DNA from: Planctomycetota bacterium
Lineage (GTDB): Bacteria; Planctomycetota; PLA2
Reading direction: 5' to 3'
Length of the DNA stretch: 42,082 bases
NCBI GenBank assembly: GCA_021776735.1
Contig: JAJFFH010000053.1
Span: forward strand, 1 to 42,082
Positions 31,645 to 40,332 of this stretch are shown here, piece after piece. The translations under genes and the position numbers were made by a program. Under the pieces are notes generated by a model. That model did not search any database and was not told where the DNA came from. It saw only the letters and a list, made by a program, of their open reading frames with translations. Positions within the stretch are counted from its first letter, which is position 1. The number at the start of each line of letters is the position of its first letter.

Positions 31645-32658
31645 ATGGGGCAGACCATTCTCGTCACCGGGGGCGCCGGGTACATCGGCAGCCACACCTG
31701 CGTCGAACTCCTGAACGCCGGCCACACAATCGTCTGCGTCGACAACCTCTCGAACAGCTCGCCGGTCGCGATCGAGCGCGTGCAGGAGCTCACGGGCAAA
31801 GAGATCGCCTTTCACGAGATCGATCTGCTCGATGCCGCGGGACTCGACGGCGTGTTTGCCGGCCGCCGCATCGACGCCGTGATTCACTTCGCCGGGCTCA
31901 AGGCGGTGGGCGAGGGGCAGGCGCAGCCGTTGCGCTATTACCAAAACAACGTGACCGGGACGCTCGTGCTGCTCGACTGCATGAAGCGGCACGGTGTGAC
32001 CGACATTGTCTTCTCGTCCTCGGCGACCGTCTACGGCCGCGCGCCCGCTCCGTTGCGCGAGGACGCGCCGATCGGTGCCGAGGGTGTGTACGGACGCACC
32101 AAGGAGATGATCGAGCGCATCCTTCAGGACCTTGCCGCCGCCGAGCCGAACTGGCGCATTGTCTTGTTGCGTTACTTCAATCCGGTCGGTGCGCACGAGA
32201 GCGGGCGCATCGGCGAAGACCCGCGCGGCATTCCGAACAACCTCGTGCCGTACATCATGCAGGTGGCCGTCGGCCGCCTCGACAAGATTCGGGTCTTCGG
32301 CAACGACTACGACACCAAGGACGGCACCGGCGTACGCGACTACATCCACGTTCTCGATCTGGCGAGCGGCCATCTCGCGGCGCTAGAGAGCCTGCCGAAG
32401 CTCAAGGGCTGCCGCGCGTTCAACCTCGGCACCGGTACGGGCTACAGCGTGCTCGAAATGCTTGGTGCCGCCGAACGAGCCGTCGGCAAGACCCTTGCGC
32501 ATGAAGTCGTAGACCGCCGCCCCGGCGATCTCGCAGTCTCGTACGCCGACCCGACCCGCGCCAAGACGGAACTGAACTGGACCGCGAAGAAGACGCTGGA
32601 CGACATGTGCCAAGACTCCTGGCGCTGGCAAAGCCAAAATCCGAGTGGTTACGAGTAG
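31645..32658 (+). CDS. galE: UDP-glucose 4-epimerase
   Basis: 337 aa, the normal GalE length. The N-terminal TGGAGYIGSHTC binds NAD (Gly 9, 12, 15), the D-N-L-S-N-S segment and HFAGLKAVGE follow as in GalE, the catalytic Ser lies in FSSSATVYG (124-126) and the Tyr/Lys pair is YGRTK (Tyr 149, Lys 153). Further family blocks include RYFNPVGAHESG and GTGVRDYIHV. It interconverts UDP-glucose and UDP-galactose for surface polysaccharides. It lies 23 bp after the M42 stop with a weak ribosome site and no terminator between, so may be co-transcribed. Confidence 0.95.
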   Translation: MGQTILVTGGAGYIGSHTCVELLNAGHTIVCVDNLSNSSPVAIERVQELTGKEIAFHEIDLLDAAGLDGVFAGRRIDAVIHFAGLKAVGEGQAQPLRYYQNNVTGTLVLLDCMKRHGVTDIVFSSSATVYGRAPAPLREDAPIGAEGVYGRTKEMIERILQDLAAAEPNWRIVLLRYFNPVGAHESGRIGEDPRGIPNNLVPYIMQVAVGRLDKIRVFGNDYDTKDGTGVRDYIHVLDLASGHLAALESLPKLKGCRAFNLGTGTGYSVLEMLGAAERAVGKTLAHEVVDRRPGDLAVSYADPTRAKTELNWTAKKTLDDMCQDSWRWQSQNPSGYE

Positions 32659-32957
32659 CGCCCGTTTGCGATCCATTCCCGTGCTCGGCAACCTTCGGAG
32701 CCAACGAAGGGGAAAATGCAGGCATAAACAGGGGAATCCTTGTCCTTCACAAGTCCAGTGTGGCCAGCGGGCTACGTTCGAAGGAGAGGGGGCTGTCTGT
32801 GCCGACAGCGCTGCACATAGCCGAGAATTGTGACGCTAGGGCGCGTGTGCGCACTTAGGCTACTGGCTGGACGCAAGGACGGGGTCGATGTCAAGCCGAT
32901 TGGCACGATCACTAAGTTACTGCGCCAGACTTGATTCTCTTGACGGAGGGAACTGCG
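32659..32957. other. Intergenic stretch before the RHS gene
   Basis: 299 bp with lower GC than its neighbours and no gene I can support. It contains a GTGCGCAC palindrome near 32847 and a possible Shine-Dalgarno ACGGAGGG (32942-32949) for the RHS start. A TTGGCA at 32898 could be a -35 but no matching -10 is clear. Confidence 0.4.
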
Positions 32958-35900
32958 ATGATGAAGTGGATCGGAATCGTGATCGCGATGGTCGTGATCT
33001 GCGGTTGTTCGGAGAACTCGTCCGACACCGAACGACGGTCGGTCGCGGCCAGTGCCGCTGGACCGCTCTTCGATTTGGCCGCTGCCGCGGTGGCCGGGCT
33101 CCAGTTTTTTCCGAAGCCATGGGATCCCTGCGGTCCGCCGCCGCCCTACCAGCCGCCTTCGTTGCCCGAAGTGTTCGATATGTTCAAGAATTGTTTTCCC
33201 GCACTCGACGGGCTCCAAGGGGAAATGCAGTTCGGCGGTGCGGACCACGCGGGCAACGTCGGGGACGGGGTGTTCAACCAAGGCCTCTTGGCCGGCTACG
33301 TTGCGAACGCTATTGCACTCGCTGCTCAAGACCTATACGAGAGCCAATATATGGACGCCCTGGTTACATGGCTTGGGCGGTGGGTCGTGAAAGTCGTGGG
33401 AGTCACGTTCGCTGTGGGAATCGGTCCGCTCCCGTTGATTAACGCGTGGGCGGGAAACGTGGGACTGCGAGAATCGTTTTCCTATTCCAGCACGATGAAT
33501 ATCGTGAATGGACCGTTTGGCGCGAATACCGACAGCACGCTGTTCGAACAGATCCATGTCGGCGACCCAAACCTCCTCTACTGGAACCCAGGGAGCGGGT
33601 TCCAGTACAAGTTCGTGCGCCAGGGCACGACGAACAACTTCATCGGCGAGGCGATCTGCGATGATCGCGTGATCGTTCACAATCCGGGCGGGACACCCGA
33701 GTATCTGCTCACCGACCGATTCGGCCAGCAGACAGACTTCAACTCCGGCGGGCGAATCCTCTCGCGCAGGAACCGGCTCGGCCAGGAGAGGACGTTTCAG
33801 TACAACGCGGGCGGCCAGCTGACGACGGTGAAGGATCCTCTCCTGGCCACGATCTACTTGCTCGTGTACTACCCGTCTGGACGTGTCAAGACGATCGACA
33901 TGGCCGGCGGCTACCAGATCGGATTCTCGTACGACGCCGAAGCGAACATGTCGCAGATCCACACGCCCGCAACGACCGACCGACCCAACGGTCGGAACCT
34001 CACATTCGAGTATGCGTCCGGATTCGGCGATCCGACGCTCAACAACAACATGACGAAGGTTCTCGACGCGGATGGCGTCGCCATGGTGGAGTACACCTAC
34101 GATACGGATGACCATCTTGCGACGGTGTCCGCCGGCAACTGCCAGGCGAATATCTCGTGGCAGACCCAGGGCAGCGATCAGATCCGAACCGTGACGGACC
34201 CCCGGGGGACCGTGCATACGCAGAAGTTCACGGCGAACTCTGGACCGTTTGCAGCCGAGATGACGACCAACAGCCAGGTTCCGTCACTGTGTCCAGATGC
34301 GCCGTCGTCGTGGAAGAGGACGTACACGTTCGACCCCAAGTATCGGCTGATGAGCGTGGTTTCCGCCGAGGGCCGTCGGGTGGACATCACCCGAGGCGCG
34401 GCTGGGAACCCGGTCGAGCTTCGTCGGCGCGCAACGAACACCACACAGAACCAGGCGTCCGATATCGTCGAGACGGCGACTTGGACGGCGAACAACCTCC
34501 TCGCATCCCACACGAACGCGCTCGGGAAAATGACGTCGATCGTTCGTGACGGCCAAGGCCTGCCGTTGGAGTTCAAGTATCCCGACGTCACGGAGTACCC
34601 GACAACCCAGCAAGCGAAATCGGAATACACGTGGTCGGCCGCCGGGCAGTTGAGCGGATGGAAAACCCCTGAAGCGACGGACTACAGCTTCGAGCGTGAC
34701 TCCGCTACCGGCCAGATCATGAAGATGACCGTGATCCCGCAGGGCGGAACTGCGGTGGAGTATCTCCTTGAGCGAAACTCTCAGGGGCAGGTTGTCAAGT
34801 TCACGACGCCGAGCGGTGTGTCCTCGACGGCGACGTTTGACGGGCAGGGGTTCACTCAGAAGCTGGACGGCCCCACGAGCGTCGGTAACCAGCGCAAGTT
34901 CACCCACGACGCACGCGGACGACTCGTGAAGGTCACGGAGAAGAACGCGGACGAATCCGGAACGGTCGATCCAGAACTCCCAGAAACCGAGTGGTCGCGC
35001 ACCCTGAATCCGATGGGCCGCACCGCGACCGAGACCCTCACCAAGTCCGGGATCAAGGTTGTTACCGTCACATACGAGCACGACGCCAACAGCAACGTGA
35101 CGGCGATCGTGTCGCCAGCCGGTCGGCGCCGGGAGATCAAATACGACGAGAGAAACCTCCCCTGCGAGGTCACGGATGGCGCGGGCACCCCATCTGCCGA
35201 GACGACCAAGTACGAGCGGTCTGCGGATGGGTTGTTGACTGCTGTCACGGATCCTGGTGGGCGGCGAATCGCGATCAACCGCGGGGATCACGGCCTGCCC
35301 GACAGGATCACGATTCCCAGCGGCAGCTACGCGAAGCGGACGTACCTAGGTGGAAGCGCAGCACTCGCCAAGGCCGAAGTCTTCGACGCCGGCGACACGC
35401 TCCTAGCGAAGCGCGAGTTCGACTATGACAGCCGGGGGCGCCTGCACAAGGTCGATGACCACCGATTCGGAGCAGGGTTGACGCCATCCATCATCACGAA
35501 CCGGGTCGAGTACGACCGGATGGGTCGTGTCGCGAAGTCCGTTGATGCAACGGGAAACGAGGCGACGATCAATCGCGATTGGCGCGGCGCACCGACAAGC
35601 GCAGCTGGCTCCTCGGGAGCGACTACCGCGTGGTCACGGGACAGCGATGGCCTACCCGAAACCGTGGAGACAACCGACGGCACAAAGAAATCCCGTACGA
35701 CGTATGTCTATGACGATGCCGGCCGGGTGATTTCAGCGACTTGGTCGGATACCCAGAATCCCGGTAGTCGGACAAGTCAGTTTCAGTACGACACCTTGGG
35801 CCGGGTTCGGGTTGCGACCGATTCTCGCGGTGAGATCGCCCGATACCGGTATGACGGAACCGGAGCCCTGATCCGACTCGATCGCGAAATGCGAGACGCG

Positions 35901-38270
35901 GCTGGAAACCCGATCGGGACCGAATCCGAGGAAGCGACATATGACGACGATGGTCGCGTGGCCAAGACGAAGGATGCCACGGGCAACGAGACCGTCTTTG
36001 CCCATGACGACCTTGGACGCGGCAAGGAACTCACGTTCGCCAACGCGGACAAGTCATCGACAACCTACAACACCGACGGAACGGTCGCGACGAGGACCGA
36101 TCCCAACGGGACGGTGATCAGCTATTCGTATGATGGAGACGGGAATCTCTCGTCGCTTTCGATTGCCCGGGCGACGGGAGTCCTCGGGCCGACATCCATC
36201 ACGGTGTCGCGAGACGCGCTCGGTCGCATTACATCGACGACCGACGGTTCGACCACGACCGCGCACACCTACGATTCTTTGGGAAGACTTGCTTCGGACC
36301 AACAGGGTACGAATGCGGTCGGCTACACATGGAGTGACCGGGGTCTCCTGTCCTCGATTGCGTACTCCGGTGGCTTGTCCATCTCCTATCAGCGCGACAC
36401 CGAAGGGCGCATCAACTCGATCTCCTCCGGTGCGAACGTGCTTGTGACGCAAGGCTGGAACGCGGCGGAGGGCCTGCAGAGCCGCCAGTTCAGCAACGGA
36501 GTCGTCGATACCCTGGTTTCCAATGGCTTCGGCGACCTGACATCGATCACGATTGCGAACAGTGGCGGTACTCTGGCTTCGGTGTCGTACGGCTACACTG
36601 GCCGCGGGATTCCGGCCTGGGAGGCGCGCGGGCATCGCGGAGGGACCGGCCCGGTCTATCGCTACGATTCGGACGGCCAGTTGGTCCAGGCGGTTCGCGG
36701 AAGCGCGAATCCGGCAGGCGAGTCCGCGAATCCGGGAAGCCAGGTCCATACGACCAAGGTCGATTACGTTTTCGGAGCTGGCAAGAACCGAGCCACGGTC
36801 ACGACGACACCGTTCGGAGGAACCGGCGCGACGGTCGCCACGGCGACGAGCAACGTCCACCAGGCAACGAGCGTGGGCGGCGTGAGCCGAGTTCATGACG
36901 CCAACGGCAACCTGACCGACGACGGTACGCATCTGTACAAGTACGACTTCCGCAACCTACTTCACGAGGTCCGATTGAAGTCGACCGGCGCGCTCGTCGC
37001 GACCTACGTGTTCGACGCTGTCGGACGCCGCGTTCGAAAGACGGTCGGAGGTGTGGTTACGAACTACGTCTACGACGGCCTGAGGGTAGTCGAGGAGCGC
37101 GACGCCGCGGGCACCGTGTTGAAGTCGTGGATCTACGCGGACAGTTTGGACGATCCAACGCATGTGACGATAGGCGGGGCGACGTACAGTCTCCACAAGG
37201 ACCGTCTTGGTTCCGTGATCGCGGTCATGAACTCCGCGGGCTCGTTGGTCGAGACCGTCGATTATGACGAGTACGGGAACCCGAGTTTCTTCGGTCCGGC
37301 CGGCGCACTCCTCGCCGCGAGTACGATCGGCAACGACGTGCTGTACACGGGCCAAAAATTCGACGCAGAGACCGGCCTGTACCACTACAAGCTACGGACG
37401 TACGACCCGGCTGGTGGACGGTTCCTTCAGCGCGATCCGCTTCTCTACGTCGATGGGCTGAATGCCTACGTATACGTGGGCAACAGTCCGGTGAGTGCCG
37501 TCGATCCTCTCGGGTTGAGCCCAGGGGGAGAACTCATCGCCAAGCTCGTCGACCTTGTTGATAAGGGGCTGGGCGCGGAGGTCCGCCGCCTTGATCGTTG
37601 GCAGGAGCCGTATGCCACTCGGGCGAACAATTCTATCCACAGGGTGAGTCAGTCCATTGCTAATGCCTCACAAGTCGGTTCGCGAAAGTTGCTGTCTTTC
37701 ATGCCCGAAGACAGCCCGGTCGGATCCTTCATCGGTCCTATCTACGCACAGGCGGACTTCTGGACAGGCGACGTTTTGTTGGCGGACCCCGGGGGCGAGT
37801 TTGGAATTTCTCCCCTGAGGACATCCTATCAGACGACCTACTGGGGAACTTCCCTGGCGACGGGGTTCAGCGGGATAAAGTGCCTCGCGGCGACTATGGA
37901 AGCTCGTGTAGCCGCTGCTGCGGCCACCGCCCCGCGATATCTCCCGTTGCGATTCGGGCTGCAGCCGGGCAATCGAACTGTCCCTGCGACGATTGCCGAA
38001 CAGGTGGCCGCGAGCGAGGCATTGTTCGGTGGCGGCGAGTTAATCATTCCAGCTAACGAAGTCGCTGCTTTTTGGGGCGGGAACGTGGCGAAGTTCGCGG
38101 TTCGAGGCAGGACAGCCGAGGTTCACTTCATGAAAAACCTCGTTTCCGGCGAAATTATGCAAATGAAGTTCGTCACTCCTACATTTCGAATGCGTCGGAT
38201 GGTTCACGCACAGAGTATTACGGTGGGCAAGAATGGCTTGCCCAAATTCACGGAGCTGTGGCTCAAGTGA
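32958..38270 (+). CDS. RHS-repeat lipoprotein with polymorphic C-terminal tip
   Basis: 1770 aa from ATG 32958 (GGAGGG 9 bp upstream). The N-terminus is a lipoprotein signal with lipobox V-I-C-G-C, Cys near residue 16. After about 250 residues of unrecognised sequence, YD/RHS repeats run from about residue 260 to 1510 (dozens of G-x-x-x-x-x-[YF]-x-Y-D-x-x-G-[RN]-[LIV] motifs). The RHS core ends in LYHYKLRTYDPAGGRFLQRDP and YVYVGNSPVSAVDPLG near residues 1470-1520. The final 250 residues differ in composition, have lower GC, and match no toxin family I know. In polymorphic toxins this position holds a toxin released from the RHS cage. A candidate immunity gene follows 41 bp downstream. Its GC and codon use at the tip suggest exchange by recombination. 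Confidence 0.88.
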   Translation: MMKWIGIVIAMVVICGCSENSSDTERRSVAASAAGPLFDLAAAAVAGLQFFPKPWDPCGPPPPYQPPSLPEVFDMFKNCFPALDGLQGEMQFGGADHAGNVGDGVFNQGLLAGYVANAIALAAQDLYESQYMDALVTWLGRWVVKVVGVTFAVGIGPLPLINAWAGNVGLRESFSYSSTMNIVNGPFGANTDSTLFEQIHVGDPNLLYWNPGSGFQYKFVRQGTTNNFIGEAICDDRVIVHNPGGTPEYLLTDRFGQQTDFNSGGRILSRRNRLGQERTFQYNAGGQLTTVKDPLLATIYLLVYYPSGRVKTIDMAGGYQIGFSYDAEANMSQIHTPATTDRPNGRNLTFEYASGFGDPTLNNNMTKVLDADGVAMVEYTYDTDDHLATVSAGNCQANISWQTQGSDQIRTVTDPRGTVHTQKFTANSGPFAAEMTTNSQVPSLCPDAPSSWKRTYTFDPKYRLMSVVSAEGRRVDITRGAAGNPVELRRRATNTTQNQASDIVETATWTANNLLASHTNALGKMTSIVRDGQGLPLEFKYPDVTEYPTTQQAKSEYTWSAAGQLSGWKTPEATDYSFERDSATGQIMKMTVIPQGGTAVEYLLERNSQGQVVKFTTPSGVSSTATFDGQGFTQKLDGPTSVGNQRKFTHDARGRLVKVTEKNADESGTVDPELPETEWSRTLNPMGRTATETLTKSGIKVVTVTYEHDANSNVTAIVSPAGRRREIKYDERNLPCEVTDGAGTPSAETTKYERSADGLLTAVTDPGGRRIAINRGDHGLPDRITIPSGSYAKRTYLGGSAALAKAEVFDAGDTLLAKREFDYDSRGRLHKVDDHRFGAGLTPSIITNRVEYDRMGRVAKSVDATGNEATINRDWRGAPTSAAGSSGATTAWSRDSDGLPETVETTDGTKKSRTTYVYDDAGRVISATWSDTQNPGSRTSQFQYDTLGRVRVATDSRGEIARYRYDGTGALIRLDREMRDAAGNPIGTESEEATYDDDGRVAKTKDATGNETVFAHDDLGRGKELTFANADKSSTTYNTDGTVATRTDPNGTVISYSYDGDGNLSSLSIARATGVLGPTSITVSRDALGRITSTTDGSTTTAHTYDSLGRLASDQQGTNAVGYTWSDRGLLSSIAYSGGLSISYQRDTEGRINSISSGANVLVTQGWNAAEGLQSRQFSNGVVDTLVSNGFGDLTSITIANSGGTLASVSYGYTGRGIPAWEARGHRGGTGPVYRYDSDGQLVQAVRGSANPAGESANPGSQVHTTKVDYVFGAGKNRATVTTTPFGGTGATVATATSNVHQATSVGGVSRVHDANGNLTDDGTHLYKYDFRNLLHEVRLKSTGALVATYVFDAVGRRVRKTVGGVVTNYVYDGLRVVEERDAAGTVLKSWIYADSLDDPTHVTIGGATYSLHKDRLGSVIAVMNSAGSLVETVDYDEYGNPSFFGPAGALLAASTIGNDVLYTGQKFDAETGLYHYKLRTYDPAGGRFLQRDPLLYVDGLNAYVYVGNSPVSAVDPLGLSPGGELIAKLVDLVDKGLGAEVRRLDRWQEPYATRANNSIHRVSQSIANASQVGSRKLLSFMPEDSPVGSFIGPIYAQADFWTGDVLLADPGGEFGISPLRTSYQTTYWGTSLATGFSGIKCLAATMEARVAAAAATAPRYLPLRFGLQPGNRTVPATIAEQVAASEALFGGGELIIPANEVAAFWGGNVAKFAVRGRTAEVHFMKNLVSGEIMQMKFVTPTFRMRRMVHAQSITVGKNGLPKFTELWLK

Positions 38271-38311
38271 AATCTAGCTTTGTTGGGATCTAGGCGGCTA
38301 GTCTTCGGCCC

Positions 38312-38758
38312 TTGACTGTCATGGAGGCGGGAATGCTCGCGACTTGTAGCCGAAACGATGGCGGATGCTTGCCGGACTCGTGTGTCGATGAACGCGCAGG
38401 CTGGACTCGTGACAAGATCTATTCTGGCCTCGAAGTAGGTGTGACGTACGTAGTCTATGTTGTCCGAGTCGACCATCGGTGCAAGTGGTTCTATGTCTGT
38501 CGCGCGGCCAGCTGGTATCCCACCCCGTACCCAGAGCCGATGTTTGATGTGGTCGATTCCACGCCGCCGGCGTGTTGGAACGAAGTGTCTCATCCGCATG
38601 GGCTGACGATACGGGCGTTTCCTGAGTGGGCGTCCGACCCGTTGTTTTATGCAGCGCTCCTGGACAACGACCCAGCCGCAACGGCGACTTGGTGCCAGTA
38701 CAAGATGGAGATCGACGCGGCGAACCCAGGTGGCTTTACCGGTCCAGATTCGACGTAG
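38312..38758 (+). CDS. Candidate immunity protein for the RHS tip
   Basis: 148 aa in the longest frame; the start is uncertain (TTG 38312, ATG 38321 or a later codon), as the conserved-looking part begins at KIYSGLEVGVTYVVYVV near residue 35. It is small, soluble and acidic, with many aromatics (WFYVC, YPTPYPEPMFDVVD, FPEWASDPLFYAALLD), a style seen in immunity proteins of polymorphic toxin systems. I recognise no named family. Position, orientation and lower GC, directly after the RHS tip, support the role; this is inference. Its 3' end overlaps the end of the convergent GNAT gene by 23 bp. Confidence 0.55.
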   Translation: MTVMEAGMLATCSRNDGGCLPDSCVDERAGWTRDKIYSGLEVGVTYVVYVVRVDHRCKWFYVCRAASWYPTPYPEPMFDVVDSTPPACWNEVSHPHGLTIRAFPEWASDPLFYAALLDNDPAATATWCQYKMEIDAANPGGFTGPDST

Positions 38759-39416
38759 GCGGCCTAGTCCGCATCATACCCTGGCTCAGTGTGCCACGGA
38801 CCGGGTCGATGGGCTGAACACGGGCGAGCCTGTCCGCCATTGTCCACTCCTCCTTGAGGATGGCGTAGCAGGCCGTGTCGCGGCGCTCTCCCGTGGGGCT
38901 CAGGCTGTGGCTGCGCAATGTGCCTTCGAGGCGCAGCCCCGCCTTTTCGGCGACTCGGCGGCTCGCTGCGTTTCTTGGGTCGCAGCGCCAGGACAGCCTT
39001 AGCCATGGCCACTCCGTGAAGGCCCATTGGATGAGTGCGCGCAGGACTTTCGTGCCCAGGCCTTTGCCTGCCTTGTCGCCAGCGATCCACATGCCGATTT
39101 CGGCGTTTTTGGTTTCGAGTCCGCCTTCGCGCAGGTGAAAGCCGCTGCCGCCCCAGACCTCTTTTTCGTCGGGAGAGAACACGCCGAGGGTGAAGTTTTC
39201 TGCCCGGAGGTACTCCGCGTGCATGCGGCGGACGATCTGTTCCGCTTCCTCGTCGGTCTGGTCCGGGCGCGCCCACGGCATGAAGGTCTTGAGGTGGTCG
39301 TACGACGCGCGCGTGGCGGCGTTCATGAGCGCGCCCTCGCCGGGTTCGTACGAACGGATGATGAACTCGCCCGCGTTGTAGCGGTCCGGGGCGAAGAAAT
39401 GTTCCGGCGTCGTCAT
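38736..39416 (-). CDS. RimJ/RimL-type GNAT N-acetyltransferase
   Basis: 226 aa. The pattern EFIIRSYEPGEGALMNAA at the start, SGFHLREGG, EIGMWIAGDKAGKGLGTKVLRAL (motif A with the G-K-G-x-G acetyl-CoA loop) and LSWRCDPRNAASRRVAEKAGLRLEGTLR (motif B) fit the RimJ/RimL family, which acetylates protein N-termini, antibiotics or small amines. The last 30 residues after the usual domain end are unstructured. Substrate unknown. ATG 39416 is followed directly by the family pattern. It is convergent with the immunity candidate and runs toward the RHS locus; the truncated hydrolase gene lies upstream. Confidence 0.85.
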   Translation of the reverse strand: MTTPEHFFAPDRYNAGEFIIRSYEPGEGALMNAATRASYDHLKTFMPWARPDQTDEEAEQIVRRMHAEYLRAENFTLGVFSPDEKEVWGGSGFHLREGGLETKNAEIGMWIAGDKAGKGLGTKVLRALIQWAFTEWPWLRLSWRCDPRNAASRRVAEKAGLRLEGTLRSHSLSPTGERRDTACYAILKEEWTMADRLARVQPIDPVRGTLSQGMMRTRPPTSNLDR

Positions 39417-39433
39417 GTCGGCTCGGTTGTGGG

Positions 39434-39835
39434 CTATCGGGGCACGGTATCGGCAAAAGCCCAGACTTCCGGAGCCAGCGTTCCGTGGCCCTTGCCGGGC
39501 AGCATCGTCCGCTTCAGGTTCGCGAATCCCGGACGCTTGAGGGCTTCAACCGCGCGATCGGTTTGCGGTTCTATGCCCGGCGAGTTCTTGTTGCCGTGGG
39601 TGAAGCGGCGGTGCTTGTCCTGCGCGCCCGTCATCAAATGGATCGGCGGTCCGCCGCCGGTCACGGGTTTCGCGCGGGAGAAGCCCTGCCCCAAGAAGTT
39701 GGCGCACGCCGGCGCGGCGAAGCGAACCTGGCCGGGCTCGCGGGCCAAGAAGGCGTAGCAGAGGTTGCCGCCGCCCGAGAATCCGGTGATCCCGATTTTC
39801 TCCCCGGCGCCGAAGCCGAAGGCCGTCCACTGCAT
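39434..39835 (-). pseudogene. C-terminal half of an alpha/beta hydrolase, truncated at a cassette boundary
   Basis: 133 aa from the first ATG (39835). It holds the nucleophile elbow GFSGGG (Ser 20), an acid candidate in HLMTGAQDKHRR and the catalytic His in MLPGKGHG, the order of dienelactone-hydrolase-like alpha/beta hydrolases. These normally have about 100 more residues before the elbow (oxyanion-hole strand and first helices), and those are absent. Immediately upstream on the coding strand the sequence becomes the left half of an attC site (GCCCAACAAGCCGATGCAG) and then the GxxExxY cassette. No N-terminal half is found on the other side of the cassette, so deletion accompanied the rearrangement. 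Probably non-functional. Confidence 0.75.
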
Positions 39836-39848
39836 CGGCTTGTTGGGC
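39815..39848 (-). other. Left half of an attC-type site fused to hydrolase sequence
   Basis: On the minus strand GCCCAACAAGCCGATGCAG then TGGACGGCCTTCGGC is the same R''-L''-stem start as attC1 (GCCCGACAAGCCGATGCAG then CAGGCGGCCTTCGGC). Past the tip it turns into hydrolase coding sequence with no R' core. Confidence 0.75.
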
Positions 39849-40310
39849 GGCCGCGCCCGGGAACTGGTTTTTGGCCACAGAGGACACAGAGATCACAGAG
39901 AGACTCGCTGAATGCCATCCACCAATCGCGGACTGCCGAAGTTGATGACCAGGCCACGCTTTAATCCCGTGCTCTTCAGGTAGGACAGGACTTGGGCCAA
40001 GAAGTAGTCGTGATCGCGTTGCGTGGATTTTATCTCGACCACGACTTGCCCGAACACCAAGAGGTCGATCTGCTGCCCCTTGATGACCCTCCCTTTGTAC
40101 ACAACATCGACGTTTTTCTGGCGTTCGTACGGGATGTTGCGGAGCTGAAACTCGACGGCGAGGGCTTCCTCGTAGATCGACTCCAAGAGAGCGGGACCCA
40201 TGTGGCGATGTACCTCGATCGCCGCGGCGATGATCTGTTCGGTGAGCGGATCTCCCATCTCTGTGACCTCTGTGATCTCTGTGGCAAGAACTTCTCATCG
40301 TCCGCCCAAC
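39842..40310 (-). mobile_element. Intact GxxExxY cassette (copy A)
   Basis: 469 bp bounded by GTTGGGC (39842-39848) and GCCCAAC (40304-40310). Inside these are longer inverted ends: CCACAGAGGACACAGAGATC on the left and the complement of CCACAGAGATCACAGAGGTC on the right. The GxxExxY gene fills the centre and reads away from the GTTGGGC that starts the cassette on the minus strand, with the half attC at its 3' end: the layout of an integron gene cassette. Copies B (17819-18040) and C (23561-23803) are deletion derivatives. Confidence 0.82.
39893..40258 (-). CDS. GxxExxY-family protein (PD-(D/E)xK-like fold)
   Basis: 121 aa, the family's usual length. The signature block lies in HRHMGPALLESIYEEAL (the GxxExxY motif reads A23-L-L-E26-S-I-Y29, with Ala replacing the named Gly). 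Further on IDLLVFGQVVVEIKS gives Asp 65 and Glu 75-x-Lys 77, the D...ExK arrangement of PD-(D/E)xK nucleases, so a DNA- or RNA-cleaving activity is possible but unproven. The family is known mainly as multicopy genes in environmental genomes, with no established function. Start ATG 40258 lies within the CACAGAG repeat. The gene is intact and may be expressed. Confidence 0.85.
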   Translation of the reverse strand: MGDPLTEQIIAAAIEVHRHMGPALLESIYEEALAVEFQLRNIPYERQKNVDVVYKGRVIKGQQIDLLVFGQVVVEIKSTQRDHDYFLAQVLSYLKSTGLKRGLVINFGSPRLVDGIQRVSL

Positions 40311-40332
40311 AGGAGGATGAACGCCGCGCGCG

